A stretch of DNA of 64,000 nt from Clostridiaceae bacterium. GTDB taxonomy: Bacteria > Bacillota > Clostridia > Clostridiales > Clostridiaceae. Made by a program: the position numbers and the translations under genes. This document shows, piece after piece, positions 25,639 through 35,617 of this stretch. The stretch spans positions 496,001-560,000 of the forward strand of contig CABIZX010000001.1 of the NCBI GenBank assembly GCA_902363375.1, in the 5' to 3' direction. Under the pieces are notes generated by a model. That model did not search any database, was not told the DNA's origin, and worked only from the letters and a program-made list of their open reading frames with translations. Numbering within the stretch: the first letter of the stretch is position 1; each line of letters begins with the position of its first letter.

Positions 25639-25667
25639 TTGACATAAATACTCTGATTTGATATTAT
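25639..25667 (+). promoter_or_regulatory. promoter of the isc operon
   Basis: TTGACA (25639-25644), 17-nt spacer, TATTAT (25662-25667); 40 nt before the iscR start. IscR usually represses its own operon from a site overlapping such a promoter; I do not see a clear palindrome. Confidence 0.6.
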
Positions 25668-25707
25668 TAAACCATAGTAAAGTACTCAACATTAAGGAAT
25701 GATTTTT

Positions 25708-26148
25708 ATGAAGTTATCAACTAAGGGGAGATACGGAGTTAAAGCTATGGTAGACTTAGCCATTAACTACGGAAAAAACCCTATACCAATTAAGAGTATT
25801 TCAAGTAGACAAAATATTTCAGAATATTATCTTGAACAGTTATTTTCGATGTTAAGAAAAGCGGAGTTAATAAATAGTATTAGAGGATCTAATGGAGGAT
25901 ATATACTAGCAAAGAATCCTAAGGATATTACAGTATATCAGATATTAGAGGTACTAGAAGGTCCAATAGAAATTTCAACCTGTCTAGAAAGCGATGGCTG
26001 CAATAACATAGATTGTTGCGCAACGAGAATGGTATGGAAAAAGATTAAAGACAGCATTGATTCTGTAACAACATCAATAACTTTGCAAGATATTGTAGAT
26101 GATTATTCTAACATATTGAAGATTAAAGGAGTGAACCTAAATGAATAA
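25708..26148 (+). CDS. iscR: Rrf2-family iron-sulfur regulator IscR
   Basis: 146 residues from ATG 25708 (AAGGA nine bases upstream; an ATG at 25699 touches the ribosome binding site). The start [18 protein letters not shown] and the helix-turn-helix with [10 protein letters not shown] are typical. Cysteines at 92, 98 and 104 fit the [2Fe-2S] ligand spacing of IscR exactly. First gene of iscR-iscS-iscU-mnmA, so it should adjust cluster assembly to cluster demand. Its end overlaps iscS by 8 nt. Confidence 0.92.
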   Translation: MKLSTKGRYGVKAMVDLAINYGKNPIPIKSISSRQNISEYYLEQLFSMLRKAELINSIRGSNGGYILAKNPKDITVYQILEVLEGPIEISTCLESDGCNNIDCCATRMVWKKIKDSIDSVTTSITLQDIVDDYSNILKIKGVNLNE

Positions 26149-27349
26149 GCCAGTTTATATGGATTATGCAGCAACAACATACACAAAACCAGAAGTATTA
26201 GAGGAGATGTTACCTTATTTTACGGAGTTTTATGGTAATCCATCATCTATATATTCCATTTCAAGAGAAACTAAAAAGGCAATAGATAAAGCAAGAAGCA
26301 GAGTAGCAAAGGCTATTAATGCAGATTCAACAGAAATATATTTCACTGGTGGAGGATCAGAGGCAGATAACTGGGCCATTAAAGGGATAGCTCTTGCTAA
26401 TAAAAATAAAGGAAACCATATTATCACTACTAAAATAGAACACCATGCTGTACTTCATACTTGTGAATATCTAGAAAAACAAGGTTTTGAAGTAACTTAT
26501 CTAGATGTGGATGAGAATGGAGCTATTAGATTAGAAGATCTTAAAAATGCTATAAAGCCAACTACTGTATTAGTAACTATTATGGCTGCTAATAATGAAA
26601 TTGGAACTATACAACCTATAAAAGAAATTGGTGAGATATGTAAAGAAAGAAAGGTGTTCTTCCATACAGATGCAGTTCAAGCTATAGGGCATATAGATAT
26701 GGATGTTAAGGACATGAACATAGATGCGTTATCTCTATCAGGACATAAAATTTATGGACCTAAGGGAGTTGGAGTCCTATACTTAAGAAAAGGTATAAGA
26801 ATTCATAATTTAGTTCATGGTGGAGCTCAAGAGAGAAATAGAAGAGCAGGAACAGAAAACGTAGCAGGAATAGTAGGTTTAGGGAAAGCTATTGAACTAG
26901 CTATGGAAAGTCTAAAAGAAGAAAAAGAAAGATTAACATATTTAAGAGATAAGCTTATAAAAGGGTTACTTGCAATTCCATATTCTAAGCTAAATGGTCC
27001 TAGAGGAGATAAGAGACTTCCAGGAAATGTAAATATTAGTTTTGAATTTATTGAAGGTGAATCTGTACTTTTAATGCTTGATGCTAAGGGAATATGCGCA
27101 TCAAGTGGAAGCGCATGTACATCAGGTTCTTTAGACCCATCCCACGTTTTATTAGCTATAGGACTTCCACATGAAGTTGCTCATGGTTCATTAAGACTTT
27201 CAATGGGAGCTAAAACAACAGAAGAAGAAGTAGATTATGTAATAGAAACTGTACCAGCTATAGTACAGAGACTTAGAGATATGTCACCGTTATATGATAG
27301 TTTTATAAACGGCAAATGTAAAAGTTTTTTTAATAAGGAGGATAAATAA
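26141..27349 (+). CDS. iscS: cysteine desulfurase IscS/NifS
   Basis: 402 residues. PLP lysine at 203 ([12 protein letters not shown]), catalytic Cys326 in SSGSACTSG, and the N-terminal MDYAATTYT. Takes sulfur from cysteine and hands it to IscU and MnmA encoded next. The short C-terminal extension (FFNKEDK) carries no added domain. Starts inside the end of iscR, ends 2 nt before iscU, so it is translationally coupled in the operon. Confidence 0.95.
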   Translation: MNKPVYMDYAATTYTKPEVLEEMLPYFTEFYGNPSSIYSISRETKKAIDKARSRVAKAINADSTEIYFTGGGSEADNWAIKGIALANKNKGNHIITTKIEHHAVLHTCEYLEKQGFEVTYLDVDENGAIRLEDLKNAIKPTTVLVTIMAANNEIGTIQPIKEIGEICKERKVFFHTDAVQAIGHIDMDVKDMNIDALSLSGHKIYGPKGVGVLYLRKGIRIHNLVHGGAQERNRRAGTENVAGIVGLGKAIELAMESLKEEKERLTYLRDKLIKGLLAIPYSKLNGPRGDKRLPGNVNISFEFIEGESVLLMLDAKGICASSGSACTSGSLDPSHVLLAIGLPHEVAHGSLRLSMGAKTTEEEVDYVIETVPAIVQRLRDMSPLYDSFINGKCKSFFNKEDK

Positions 27350-27351
27350 TT

Positions 27352-27780
27352 ATGATATATAGTGAAAAAGTAATGGATCATTTTACAAATCCAAGAAACG
27401 TTGGAGAAATAGAAAATGCCAGTGGAATTGGAGAAGTTGGAAATGCTAAATGTGGAGATATAATGAGAGTTTATTTGAAGGTTGAGGATGATAAAATTGT
27501 AGACTGTAAATTCAAGACTTTTGGATGTGGATCTGCTATAGCATCTTCAAGTATGGCTACAGAATTAATAAAGGGTAAAAGTGTAAAGGAAGCATGGACA
27601 CTTACAAATGTAGCTGTAGCGGAAGCATTAGATGGACTTCCACCAGTAAAAATGCACTGCTCAGTTCTTGCGGAGGAAGCTATTCATAAAGCAATAAATG
27701 ATTATAGAGAAAAACAAGGTCTTGAGCCTTGGGATTATGAAGAACACGATGATATACACGATCAAGTTCATGGAGAATAG
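27352..27780 (+). CDS. iscU: iron-sulfur scaffold protein IscU/NifU-N
   Basis: 142 residues. Cluster ligands: Cys in NAKCGDIM, Cys in TFGCGSAIASSS and Cys in MHCSVLAEEAIH. This is the single-domain scaffold on which IscS builds clusters. The C-terminal tail is rich in D, E and H (HDDIHDQVHGE). A close paralog lies at 29040. AAGGAGG ribosome binding site at the end of iscS. Confidence 0.93.
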   Translation: MIYSEKVMDHFTNPRNVGEIENASGIGEVGNAKCGDIMRVYLKVEDDKIVDCKFKTFGCGSAIASSSMATELIKGKSVKEAWTLTNVAVAEALDGLPPVKMHCSVLAEEAIHKAINDYREKQGLEPWDYEEHDDIHDQVHGE

Positions 27781-27793
27781 GTGTGATACTTAG

Positions 27794-28873
27794 ATGAAAA
27801 AGAAAGTTGTAATAGGGATGAGCGGAGGAGTTGATAGCTCTGTAGCAGCATATCTTTTAAAAGAACAGGGGTATGATGTTACTGGAATAATGATGAAACT
27901 ATCTCCAGATAATCCTGAGTATGCGGAAAATGAAGGAGGATGCTGTTCACTCTCAGCAGTTAATGATGCTAGAAGAGTAGCGGATGTTCTAGATATACCG
28001 TTCTATGTTATGAACTTTAAAGCCCCTTTTAAAGAACATGTAGTGGATAATTTTGTAGATGAATACTTTAATGGAAGAACTCCTAATCCGTGTATAGAAT
28101 GTAATAGAAAAATAAAGTTTGAAGAGCTTTTGAGAAAAGTTCAAGGTTTAGGTGCTGATTATATTGCTACTGGACATTATGCTACTATAGATTTTAAAGA
28201 TGGAAGATATAGATTGAAACGCTCAGAAGATGATAGAAAAGATCAAACCTATGCCCTATATACTTTAACACAAAATCAATTAGCACATACTTTAATGCCA
28301 TGTGGAGCGTATTCTAAAACTGAAATTAGAGCTATTGCTGAGAAAATAGGCTTAGAGGTTTTTAGAAAAAAAGATTCTCAAGAAATCTGCTTCATACCTG
28401 ATAATAATCATGGAAATTACATAGCTAGATTTAGTGGAAGAGAAGTTGTGCCAGGAAATTTTGTAGATAAGAATGGAAAAGTGCTAGGAAAACATAAAGG
28501 TATAGTTTACTATACCATAGGGCAAAGAAAAGGACTCGGAATTGCTCTTGGAAAACCAGTATTTGTAACGAACATAATTCCAGAAAGAAATGAAGTAGTT
28601 TTAGGCGATGAAAACGAGATTTTTAATACTACTCTTATTGCTAAGAATATAAACTTAATTCCTATGGATAAGATAGAAGGAGAGATTATGGTGGAAGCTA
28701 AGGTGAGATACTCAGCTAAGCCTGCTCCTGCTAAACTAACCCAAATAGATGAAAATCATATCAAGTTAGAATTTGAAACACCTCAACGTGCTATAACTAA
28801 GGGACAGTCAGTTGTTTGTTATCAAGGTAACATAGTTGTTGGTGGAGGAATTATTGAAAAAATTGTGAAATAA
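27794..28873 (+). CDS. mnmA: tRNA-specific 2-thiouridylase MnmA
   Basis: 359 residues. PP-loop GMSGGVDSS (8-16), catalytic cysteines in NPCIECN and in SQEICFIPD, and the C-terminal beta-barrel ending. Makes 2-thiouridine at position 34 of Lys, Glu and Gln tRNAs using sulfur relayed from IscS, which is encoded in the same operon; in Firmicutes a dedicated desulfurase often plays this part. Starts 13 nt after iscU. Confidence 0.95.
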   Translation: MKKKVVIGMSGGVDSSVAAYLLKEQGYDVTGIMMKLSPDNPEYAENEGGCCSLSAVNDARRVADVLDIPFYVMNFKAPFKEHVVDNFVDEYFNGRTPNPCIECNRKIKFEELLRKVQGLGADYIATGHYATIDFKDGRYRLKRSEDDRKDQTYALYTLTQNQLAHTLMPCGAYSKTEIRAIAEKIGLEVFRKKDSQEICFIPDNNHGNYIARFSGREVVPGNFVDKNGKVLGKHKGIVYYTIGQRKGLGIALGKPVFVTNIIPERNEVVLGDENEIFNTTLIAKNINLIPMDKIEGEIMVEAKVRYSAKPAPAKLTQIDENHIKLEFETPQRAITKGQSVVCYQGNIVVGGGIIEKIVK

Positions 28874-28949
28874 TTAAGTATAATTCAGGTTCAAAGAAAT
28901 AAATTATATCTTGATTTTAAAACAATAAAAAATATTGAATAATACTGTA

Positions 28950-29013
28950 GGATTGTCTTAAAGGAATTTATTTAGACTTACTATTAAAGTCTAAATATTC
29001 TTTAAGGCAATCC
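28950..29013 (+). terminator. long hairpin between mnmA and the second iscU
   Basis: Arms 28950-28979 and 28987-29013 pair over 27-30 nt with a few bulges (start GGATTG, end CAATCC). No strong T-run follows (TTGATGTTATT), so it may be a partial terminator, processing site or leader structure for the second iscU, whose ribosome binding site begins 13 nt later. Confidence 0.5.
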
Positions 29014-29039
29014 TTGATGTTATTCTAGGAGGTATCTTT

Positions 29040-29444
29040 ATGGATTATAGTGATAAAGTTTTAGAACATTTTTATGCGCCAAGAAATGTAGGCACTTTAC
29101 CTGATGCTGATGGTATAGGCGAGTGTGGAGATGTAAAGTGTGGAGACGTTATGAAAATATATTTGGTTATAGAAAATAATGTAATTAAAAAGGCTAAATT
29201 TATGACCTTTGGATGCGGCTCTGCCATAGCTTCCTCCAGTATTGCTACGGAGCTTATTATTGGAAAAACTTTAGAAGAAGCTTGGAATCTTACTAATGAA
29301 TCTGTCATAGAAGCTCTAGATGGACTACCATCTTCTAAAATCCATTGCTCTGTACTTGCAGAACAGACTATACACAAAGCTATAAATAATTATAGAGAAG
29401 CTTGTGGCCTTGAAAAGTGGAAAGATAAGTATGATGAAGAATAA
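29040..29444 (+). CDS. second iron-sulfur scaffold protein (IscU/NifU-N paralog)
   Basis: 134 residues, closely similar to the product of 27352-27780 along its whole length (shared VLEHF..PRNVG, CGDVM, TFGCGSAIASSS, ALDGLP, HCSVLAEQTIHKAINNYRE). All three ligand cysteines are kept. The two genes look like a duplication separated by mnmA. Whether it serves a different set of targets or conditions is unknown. Strong ribosome binding site TAGGAGG. The long hairpin at 28950 precedes it. Confidence 0.92.
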   Translation: MDYSDKVLEHFYAPRNVGTLPDADGIGECGDVKCGDVMKIYLVIENNVIKKAKFMTFGCGSAIASSSIATELIIGKTLEEAWNLTNESVIEALDGLPSSKIHCSVLAEQTIHKAINNYREACGLEKWKDKYDEE

Positions 29445-29487
29445 AAATAATTATAGCTACATAGCAAAGCTAACTCAATAATTAGTA

Positions 29488-29546
29488 TAAACTCTCTTTA
29501 AATAGGCAAGGATAAAAATATTATTTCCTATGAAGGGAGTTTATTT
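29488..29546 (+). promoter_or_regulatory. terminator-like hairpin that contains the ribosome binding site of the PRC-barrel gene
   Basis: AAACTCTCTT (29489-29498) pairs with AAGGGAGTTT (29533-29542), and ATAGG (29502-29506) with CCTAT (29527-29531). The right arm includes the ribosome binding site AAGGGAG. TTTATTTT follows. The structure can end the iscU transcript or mask the start of the next gene. Confidence 0.5.
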
Positions 29547-29547
29547 T

Positions 29548-30066
29548 ATGGCTAAAAGTAGAGATTATATATATATGGATGTAATTAATATCCAAGGCAA
29601 GAAGGTAGGATATATAAAGGATTTATTAGTTGATTTTAATAAAGAAAAAGTGATAGGATTTAAGATTAATCCATATAAGTTATTTTGTAAGGATTTTAAT
29701 GTGCTTAAGGAAAATATAGTATACTACAAGTCACAATTGGTAATTAATAATATAGTTAAGGAGAAGTACTTAGAGTTCTCAACTATTATGAATATGCATG
29801 TAATAGATAAATATTCCAATATACTAGGGTTAGTAAGTGAAGTTATATTTGATGATGATACCTTTAATATAAAAGGTCTTGCAGTAAAAGATTATAATAT
29901 TTTTACCATGTTTAAAAAAAGAAGTATTTTATTAAAGACGGATTTAATATTAGGAGATGAATATATACTGTACACAATAGACAATACCAATATAACATTA
30001 GAGTGTATGCCTAGCGTAGGAAATAAAAAAACTGTGGGTAGGGATGTATATTATGAAAAAGATTAA
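29548..30066 (+). CDS. PRC-barrel domain protein
   Basis: 172 residues from ATG 29548; AAGGGAG lies nine bases upstream (an ATG at 29530 overlaps that site). Two PRC-barrel-like halves are visible: one with DVINIQGKKVGYIKDLLVDF and one with IDKYSNILGLVSEVIF. PRC-barrels are small beta barrels that bind RNA or protein in RimM, photosystem and sporulation proteins. It overlaps the AI-2E-family gene by 14 nt, so the two are coupled. Function unknown. Confidence 0.7.
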   Translation: MAKSRDYIYMDVINIQGKKVGYIKDLLVDFNKEKVIGFKINPYKLFCKDFNVLKENIVYYKSQLVINNIVKEKYLEFSTIMNMHVIDKYSNILGLVSEVIFDDDTFNIKGLAVKDYNIFTMFKKRSILLKTDLILGDEYILYTIDNTNITLECMPSVGNKKTVGRDVYYEKD

Positions 30067-31087
30067 TTGGAATTGGAGTGTAATAGGTAAACTATTAATA
30101 ATGTTACTAAGCATTGGTGTAATAGTTTTTTTATTATGGAAGTTTCCTATTTTTACAGAGGTATTAGGGGTAGTTATAATGTCTTTCATAATTTCATACA
30201 GCATAAGACCTTTTCATAAGTTTTTTATAGAAAGAGGTATAAATAGAAAATTAAGTGCTTTAATAGTAATCTTATCTATTATATTATTTATAGTCATCAT
30301 ATTTTCTATTTTAATTCCATGGATATATAGTGAAAGTGCTAATTTCTCAGAAGTGATAGAAGAAATGAAAAGCTATTATGGCAGAATTACTGAAGATATT
30401 AGATATATTACAGATAGCCCTTTTATTAAGGAAGTTATGTATAATTCCTATGAAAAATTTAAAGTAACATTAATGGTAGTTGTAACAAATTTTTTATCTA
30501 AAATTCTATCTATAGCTGAAAATATGCTATTATTATTTATAATACCAACTTTAGTATATTTTTTCTTAAGTGATGGAAATAGTATTTCAAAGGGAATAAT
30601 GAAGTATATACCACTTAATAACAAGTATGCTATTAGAAGGGCTTTAAATCATATGGATAAAGTAATGGAACGATATATAATAACTCAGTTTGAGTTATGT
30701 GGAATAATAGGTATATTGACTTTTGTAGCACTAAAGATTAGTGGTGTAAAATATGCTCTAATACTATCTTTAGTAAATGCAGTATTTAATATTATACCGT
30801 ACTTTGGACCTATTATAGGGGCAATTCCTATAGTTTTAATAGCTTTACTGACATCTACTAAAAAAGCTATTATAGTTATATTCTGGTTATTTGTAATTCA
30901 ACAACTAGAAGGAGATATTATATGCCCTAAAATTTTAGGCGAAACTGTTAATTCTCATCCAGTAACCATATTACTATTGCTTATAATAGGTGGGAGTATA
31001 GGAGGAATTATAGGTATGATTCTTGTAATTCCTGTATGGGTTATGATAAAAATAATAGTAGGAGAAATAGATTATTATTTATTTTAG
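30053..31087 (+). CDS. AI-2E-family transporter
   Basis: 344 residues from ATG 30053 (TAGGGA ten bases upstream; ATG 30044 is possible). About seven to eight membrane helices, with an intracellular helical part around 80-140 and the family motif VNAVFNIIPYFGPIIGAIP in the C-terminal half. Family members export small molecules or act as Na+/H+ antiporters; the name AI-2E is historic and no autoinducer link is implied. Starts inside the PRC-barrel gene. Confidence 0.85.
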   Translation: MKKINWNWSVIGKLLIMLLSIGVIVFLLWKFPIFTEVLGVVIMSFIISYSIRPFHKFFIERGINRKLSALIVILSIILFIVIIFSILIPWIYSESANFSEVIEEMKSYYGRITEDIRYITDSPFIKEVMYNSYEKFKVTLMVVVTNFLSKILSIAENMLLLFIIPTLVYFFLSDGNSISKGIMKYIPLNNKYAIRRALNHMDKVMERYIITQFELCGIIGILTFVALKISGVKYALILSLVNAVFNIIPYFGPIIGAIPIVLIALLTSTKKAIIVIFWLFVIQQLEGDIICPKILGETVNSHPVTILLLLIIGGSIGGIIGMILVIPVWVMIKIIVGEIDYYLF

Positions 31088-31097
31088 CTTAGAATTA

Positions 31098-31126
31098 TTG
31101 ACAATTGTTAAAATGCTAAATATAAT
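31098..31126 (+). promoter_or_regulatory. consensus promoter of alaS
   Basis: TTGACA (31098-31103), 17-nt spacer, TATAAT (31121-31126): a perfect consensus. The start site near 31133 places the two hairpin repeats and the T-box in the leader. Confidence 0.75.
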
Positions 31127-31146
31127 TTATCATATAAGTTAAAAAT

Positions 31147-31281
31147 CCAAATTTATGATTTGGTATGAATCACTTACTCAGCGAATGTAGTGAGTCGAGT
31201 TTCATTTAAGTAGAGAACCCAAATCTATGATTTGGTGTGAATCACTTACTCAGCGAATGTAATGAGTCGAGTTTCATTTAA
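31147..31281 (+). repeat. tandem 63-bp hairpin repeats in the alaS leader
   Basis: Copies at 31147-31209 and 31219-31281, period 72, three mismatches. Each has a hairpin CCAAAT..ATTTGG and a longer imperfect hairpin built on ACTCA..TGAGT with TGAA..TTCA outside. They lie between the promoter and the T-box and look like a small dispersed palindromic element present twice; only these copies are in the window. Confidence 0.85.
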
Positions 31282-31284
31282 TTA

Positions 31285-31480
31285 AATACTAAGTTATGAT
31301 AAGAATTAGTAAATATGGGAAGCTTTTAGAGAGAAAGTGGTTGGTGAAAACTTTTAGTGAAACATATTGAAGCTGTCTTGGAGCTATAATTAATTAAGAG
31401 ATACTAGTTAGTCTAGTATAATTAGGGTGGTAACGCGGAAAACTTTCGTCCCTTTCAGGGATGAAGGTTTTATTTTTTTA
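31285..31480 (+). promoter_or_regulatory. T-box riboswitch, alanine specific
   Basis: The conserved T-box AGGGTGGTAACGCGG is at 31424-31438, followed by a terminator (arms AAAACTTTCGTCCCT and AGGGATGAAGGTTTT, then TTTTTT, ending near 31480). Stem I lies upstream with the AGAGA bulge and GGTGA loop (31328-31350). A GCT alanine codon at 31372-31374 (GAAGCTGTCTTGG) fits the specifier position. Uncharged tRNA-Ala would pair with specifier and T-box and let transcription run into alaS, the gene that follows. Confidence 0.9.
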
Positions 31481-31542
31481 TTTTATTTTGTGTAAATTGA
31501 ATAAAATCCATTAATAATAGAAAGAATTAGGAGGAATGAAAT

Positions 31543-34188
31543 ATGAACAATATGAGTTTAAATGAAATAAGAGAAAGCTTTTTAAAATTCTTTGAAAGCA
31601 AAGAACATTTAAGACTTAATAGCTTTTCCTTAGTACCTAAGAATGATAAGAGTCTTTTACTGATAAATGCTGGGATGGCACCACTAAAGCCATATTTTAC
31701 TGGCATTCAAACACCACCAAGTAAAAGAGTTACAACATGTCAAAAGTGTATTAGAACTGGAGATATTGATAATGTAGGAAAAACATCAAGACACGGTACT
31801 TTCTTTGAGATGTTAGGAAACTTTTCTTTTGGAGATTATTTTAAAGAAGAGATTATAGTATGGGCTTGGGAGTACATAACAGAAGTTCTTAAAATATCTA
31901 AAGATAAATTATATGTAACCATATATCTTGAAGATGATGAAGCCTTTGATATTTGGACTAAGAAAACCGACGTAGATCCAAGTAGGATTTTTAGATTAGG
32001 TAAAGAGGATAATTTCTGGGAACATGGCGCTGGTCCATGTGGTCCATGTACAGAAATCCATTACGATAGACAATCAGAACTTCCTCAGATAAAGACTACC
32101 GAAGAATTTATTAAAGCTAGTGATGAAGATAGAATAATTGAATTTTGGAATCTAGTTTTCACACAATTTGATGGAGATGGCAAAGGTGGATATGAGAGAT
32201 TAGCAAATCCTAATATAGACACAGGAATGGGACTAGAGAGAATATCTACTATAATGCAAGGTGTAGATAATATATTTGAGGTAGATACCATAAAAGGTGT
32301 TTTAAATGCAGTTTGTAAGAGATCAGGTAAAGTATATGGTGAAAATAAAGATTTAGATGTATCTATAAGAATAATTACTGATCATATAAGAAGTATTACT
32401 TTTATGATTGGGGATGGAATTTTACCATCTAATGAAGGTAGAGGTTATGTACTAAGAAGACTTTTAAGAAGAGCTGCAAGACATGGAAGAATTCTTGGTA
32501 TTTCAGGTATATTCTTAAATGAACTTTGTGATGTGGTTATTGAAAGTTCAAAAAATGCCTATAGAGAATTAGAAGAGAAGAGAGACTATATTAAGAAAGT
32601 TATAGGATTAGAAGAAGAGAGATTTGAAGAAACTATAGACCAAGGTATGGATATATTAAAATCTTATATAGATGAGATGAATGCAGAAAATACAAAGATT
32701 TTAAGTGGTGAAAAAGCATTTAAACTTTATGATACCTTTGGTTTTCCAGTAGAGCTTACTGAAGAAATTCTATCTGAAAAGGGAATGGAAATTGATTTTG
32801 AAGCTTTCCATAAAGAAATGGAGAATCAAAGAAATACAGCAAGGGCTGCAAGAGGTACATCAAACTATATGGGTAATGATGAGGGTGCTCTAAATAATAT
32901 TCCAATGGAGATTACCACTGAATTTTTAGGATATGGAACTACAAGTAGCAAAGGTAAAGTATTATCGATGATAAAGGATAATGATTTTATCATTGAGGCA
33001 GGTAAAGAAGAAAAATTTGTTGTTGTTACTGATAAGACTCCTTTCTATGCAGAAATGGGAGGTCAAGTAGGGGATATAGGAACTATAGAGACTGAGAATT
33101 TCAAAGGAAGAATCTATGATTGTAAAAAGAGTACTAGAGGCCATATCCTTCACTTTGTAGAAGGTATTGAAGGAGAGCTTAAAATAGATGACGTAGTTCA
33201 GCTATCAGTAGATTCAGTTATGAGAAGTAACATATGCAAGAACCATACTGCTACTCATATGCTTCATGAAGCTTTAAAAGAAGTGCTTGGGGATCATGTA
33301 AATCAAGCAGGATCTTATGTTGATGGAGATAGACTTAGATTTGACTTTACTCACTTCTCAGCTATGACTTTAGAACAGTTAAAAGAAGTTGAAGAAAATT
33401 TAAATAGAGAAATTCTTAAGGCTTATGAAGTAAATACGGAAGTTATGTCTATAGAAGAAGCTAAGGCAAAGGGAGCAGTAGCACTCTTTGATGATAAGTA
33501 TAAGGAAGATGTTAGAGTTGTATCTGTAGGTGAATATAGTAAGGAACTATGTGGAGGAACTCACGTTAAAAACTCAGGAGAAATAGGTCTGTTTAAGATT
33601 TTAAGTGAGAGTGGTGTAGCAGCTGGAATTAGAAGGATTGAAGCTATTACAGGAATTAAATCAGAAGGCTACGTAAATGAGAAAGAAGAATTATTAAAGG
33701 AAGTATCTGCAACATTAAAGTGTGGAGAAAAGGACCTATTAAATAAATTGAATGGATTACTTTCAACTTTAAAAGAAAAAGAAAAAGAAATCCAAGGGTT
33801 AAAAGAAAAATTAGCTAGTGGTATAGAAGATGAAATAATTGATAAGGCTAAAAATATTAATGGCATTAATGTAATTGCTGCTGCTTTAGATGACATAGAA
33901 GGAGATGCACTTAGAAACCTATGTGATAAACTTAGAAATAAAGTTTCAGATGCAGTTGTAGTTCTTGGAAGTAGAGTTGCTGGAAAGGTTCAATTTGTAG
34001 TAATGGCTAGTAAAGAAGCTGTTGCAAAAGGTGCTCATGCTGGAAAGATTATTAAGGAAGTAGCTATCATCGCTGGCGGTGGCGGTGGCGGAAGACCTGA
34101 TATGGCTCAAGCAGGTGGTAAAAGCCCAGAAAAATTAGATGAAGCAATTTCAAAGGTAAGTGAAATAGTAGAAACTTTAGTAAAGTAG
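31543..34188 (+). CDS. alaS: alanyl-tRNA synthetase
   Basis: 881 residues, full length. Class II catalytic core at the N-terminus ([16 protein letters not shown] segment, [18 protein letters not shown], and motif 3 GMGLERI), the editing domain with zinc ligands HTATHMLH and CGGTH, and the C-terminal C-Ala domain with the glycine-rich end [15 protein letters not shown]. Charges tRNA-Ala and hydrolyses mischarged Ser/Gly. Controlled by the T-box upstream. Ribosome binding site AGGAGGAA. Confidence 0.97.
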   Translation: MNNMSLNEIRESFLKFFESKEHLRLNSFSLVPKNDKSLLLINAGMAPLKPYFTGIQTPPSKRVTTCQKCIRTGDIDNVGKTSRHGTFFEMLGNFSFGDYFKEEIIVWAWEYITEVLKISKDKLYVTIYLEDDEAFDIWTKKTDVDPSRIFRLGKEDNFWEHGAGPCGPCTEIHYDRQSELPQIKTTEEFIKASDEDRIIEFWNLVFTQFDGDGKGGYERLANPNIDTGMGLERISTIMQGVDNIFEVDTIKGVLNAVCKRSGKVYGENKDLDVSIRIITDHIRSITFMIGDGILPSNEGRGYVLRRLLRRAARHGRILGISGIFLNELCDVVIESSKNAYRELEEKRDYIKKVIGLEEERFEETIDQGMDILKSYIDEMNAENTKILSGEKAFKLYDTFGFPVELTEEILSEKGMEIDFEAFHKEMENQRNTARAARGTSNYMGNDEGALNNIPMEITTEFLGYGTTSSKGKVLSMIKDNDFIIEAGKEEKFVVVTDKTPFYAEMGGQVGDIGTIETENFKGRIYDCKKSTRGHILHFVEGIEGELKIDDVVQLSVDSVMRSNICKNHTATHMLHEALKEVLGDHVNQAGSYVDGDRLRFDFTHFSAMTLEQLKEVEENLNREILKAYEVNTEVMSIEEAKAKGAVALFDDKYKEDVRVVSVGEYSKELCGGTHVKNSGEIGLFKILSESGVAAGIRRIEAITGIKSEGYVNEKEELLKEVSATLKCGEKDLLNKLNGLLSTLKEKEKEIQGLKEKLASGIEDEIIDKAKNINGINVIAAALDDIEGDALRNLCDKLRNKVSDAVVVLGSRVAGKVQFVVMASKEAVAKGAHAGKIIKEVAIIAGGGGGGRPDMAQAGGKSPEKLDEAISKVSEIVETLVK

Positions 34189-34250
34189 TATACTTTTTGC
34201 TTTCAATGATGGTATAATAAGAAATAAAGTAAGGTTAAGAAGGTGATATA

Positions 34251-34502
34251 ATGGATAAACAACATACTGTTCAGTTTGATGTTATGAAAGATAAAAAGGA
34301 CATGACAAAAGTTATATTAACTGACGTATATGATGCTCTAATTGAGAAGGGCTACAATCCAGTTAACCAGTTGGTAGGATATCTTATATCTGGTGACCCG
34401 ACTTATATAACCAACTATAATGGCGCAAGAGCATTGGTAAGTAAACTAGAGCGAGACGAGATATTAGAAGAAGTTTTAAAATCTTATCTAGATATAAAAT
34501 AA
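34251..34502 (+). CDS. ireB: IreB-family regulatory phosphoprotein (DUF965)
   Basis: 83 residues, the whole family length. [15 protein letters not shown], then the highly conserved [20 protein letters not shown] and GDPTYIT. In Enterococcus the homolog IreB is phosphorylated by the Ser/Thr kinase IreK and affects cephalosporin resistance. The conserved gene order alaS-ireB-ruvX is kept here. Ribosome binding site AAGGTGATAT. Confidence 0.92.
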   Translation: MDKQHTVQFDVMKDKKDMTKVILTDVYDALIEKGYNPVNQLVGYLISGDPTYITNYNGARALVSKLERDEILEEVLKSYLDIK

Positions 34503-34530
34503 AAATGCCTTAAAAGGCATTTTTATTTTA
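34501..34530 (+). terminator. terminator after ireB
   Basis: AAAAATGCCTT and AAGGCATTTTT, perfect arms with two bases between, then ATTTT. Confidence 0.85.
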
Positions 34531-34766
34531 AAATAACACATAATAAATATTATAATAGTTTGCAAAATTAGTATCTAAGGCAAAATGATAAATTAAAGAT
34601 ATCCATTAACAAGAAATTAGCACTAAGGTGTTATAATATATAAAATAAATAATACAGTGACAAGAAATATATAGTAGTAGATCAAAAGAGTTCTCTAAAG
34701 AGATAAAGATGAGGTTTATCCTTCAAAAGGACTCTGGTATCTACAATATGCAGTGAGGAGAAAAGC

Positions 34767-35180
34767 ATGAGAATACTTGGATTAGATGTGGGAGATAGAA
34801 CTATTGGAGTAGCTATTAGTGACCCACTAGGCTTCACAGCACAAGGAATCACTACAATTAGACGTAAAAAGGAAGAGAGTGACATTGAAGAAATTGTAAG
34901 GATATGTAATGAGTATAATGTTGATACTATAATTTCAGGATTACCTAAGAATATGAATGGAACTATAGGTGAACAAGCGGAAAAGGTTCAAAAATTTTGT
35001 GAAGTTTTAAAAGAATATGTAAACATAGAGATTAAATTTTGGGATGAGAGACTTACCACTAGGGCTGCGCATATGGCTATGTTAGAAGCAGATATGTCAA
35101 GAAAAAAAAGAAAAGGATTAGTAGATAAAATTGCAGCCACTTATATTTTACAAGGCTATTTAGATAGTCTTAGTAAGTAG
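34767..35180 (+). CDS. ruvX: YqgF/RuvX family nuclease, putative Holliday junction resolvase
   Basis: 137 residues with an RNase H fold: [13 protein letters not shown] (first catalytic Asp), then [14 protein letters not shown], the glutamate/aspartate in WDERLTT and the last Asp in [15 protein letters not shown]. The protein is needed for 16S rRNA 5' end maturation in E. coli; resolvase activity is reported for some homologs. It follows ireB after a terminator and has GAGGAG 8 nt before ATG 34767. Confidence 0.93.
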   Translation: MRILGLDVGDRTIGVAISDPLGFTAQGITTIRRKKEESDIEEIVRICNEYNVDTIISGLPKNMNGTIGEQAEKVQKFCEVLKEYVNIEIKFWDERLTTRAAHMAMLEADMSRKKRKGLVDKIAATYILQGYLDSLSK

Positions 35181-35314
35181 AACTATTAATTATTATAAAT
35201 TTATTAAATGCTTTATAATTTAAATTGCAATTATAACTTACATAACAAGTTTAAAGTATATATAAGTTTTCATATAAAAGCAAAATATTGAAAAAATTAG
35301 AAGGAGGAGATTTT

Positions 35315-35578
35315 ATGGATAATTTTTTAGAAAATATAACTTTAACTGATGAAGATGGTAATGATGTTGAGTTTGAAGTTATAACAAAATTAGAAGTAGA
35401 GGATGCAGAGTATTTTATAGTAGCGCCTGTTGATGACAAAAATGAAGATGCCATTGCATTAAAGGTTGTTAAGGATGAAAATGGAGAAGAGTACTTTGCA
35501 ACAGTAGAGGATGAAGAAGAATTCAATATAGTTAATGATGCTTTCGAAACTCTATACGATGAAGGAATTATTGAATAA
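35315..35578 (+). CDS. DUF1292 family protein (YrzB-like)
   Basis: 87 residues from ATG 35315 with AAGGAGGAG upstream. Very acidic, with ITLTDEDGNDVEFEV, then EYFIVAPVD and EEYFATVEDEEEFNIV. The family has unknown function and is nearly always found between ruvX and mltG/fur in Firmicutes; that place is kept here. Confidence 0.9.
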   Translation: MDNFLENITLTDEDGNDVEFEVITKLEVEDAEYFIVAPVDDKNEDAIALKVVKDENGEEYFATVEDEEEFNIVNDAFETLYDEGIIE

Positions 35579-35617
35579 ATATACTTCACCTAGTGGTGGA
35601 AGGAGTTGTGTTAATTT

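Noticed and set aside
31147..31281. Tandem repeats as a CRISPR array
   Set aside because: Only two units of 63 bp with a 9-bp spacer and internal hairpins; no Cas genes.
35251..35589. 112-codon frame on the minus strand opposite the DUF1292 gene
   Set aside because: Serine-rich shadow of an acidic protein gene; no ribosome binding site, and the plus-strand gene is a known family.
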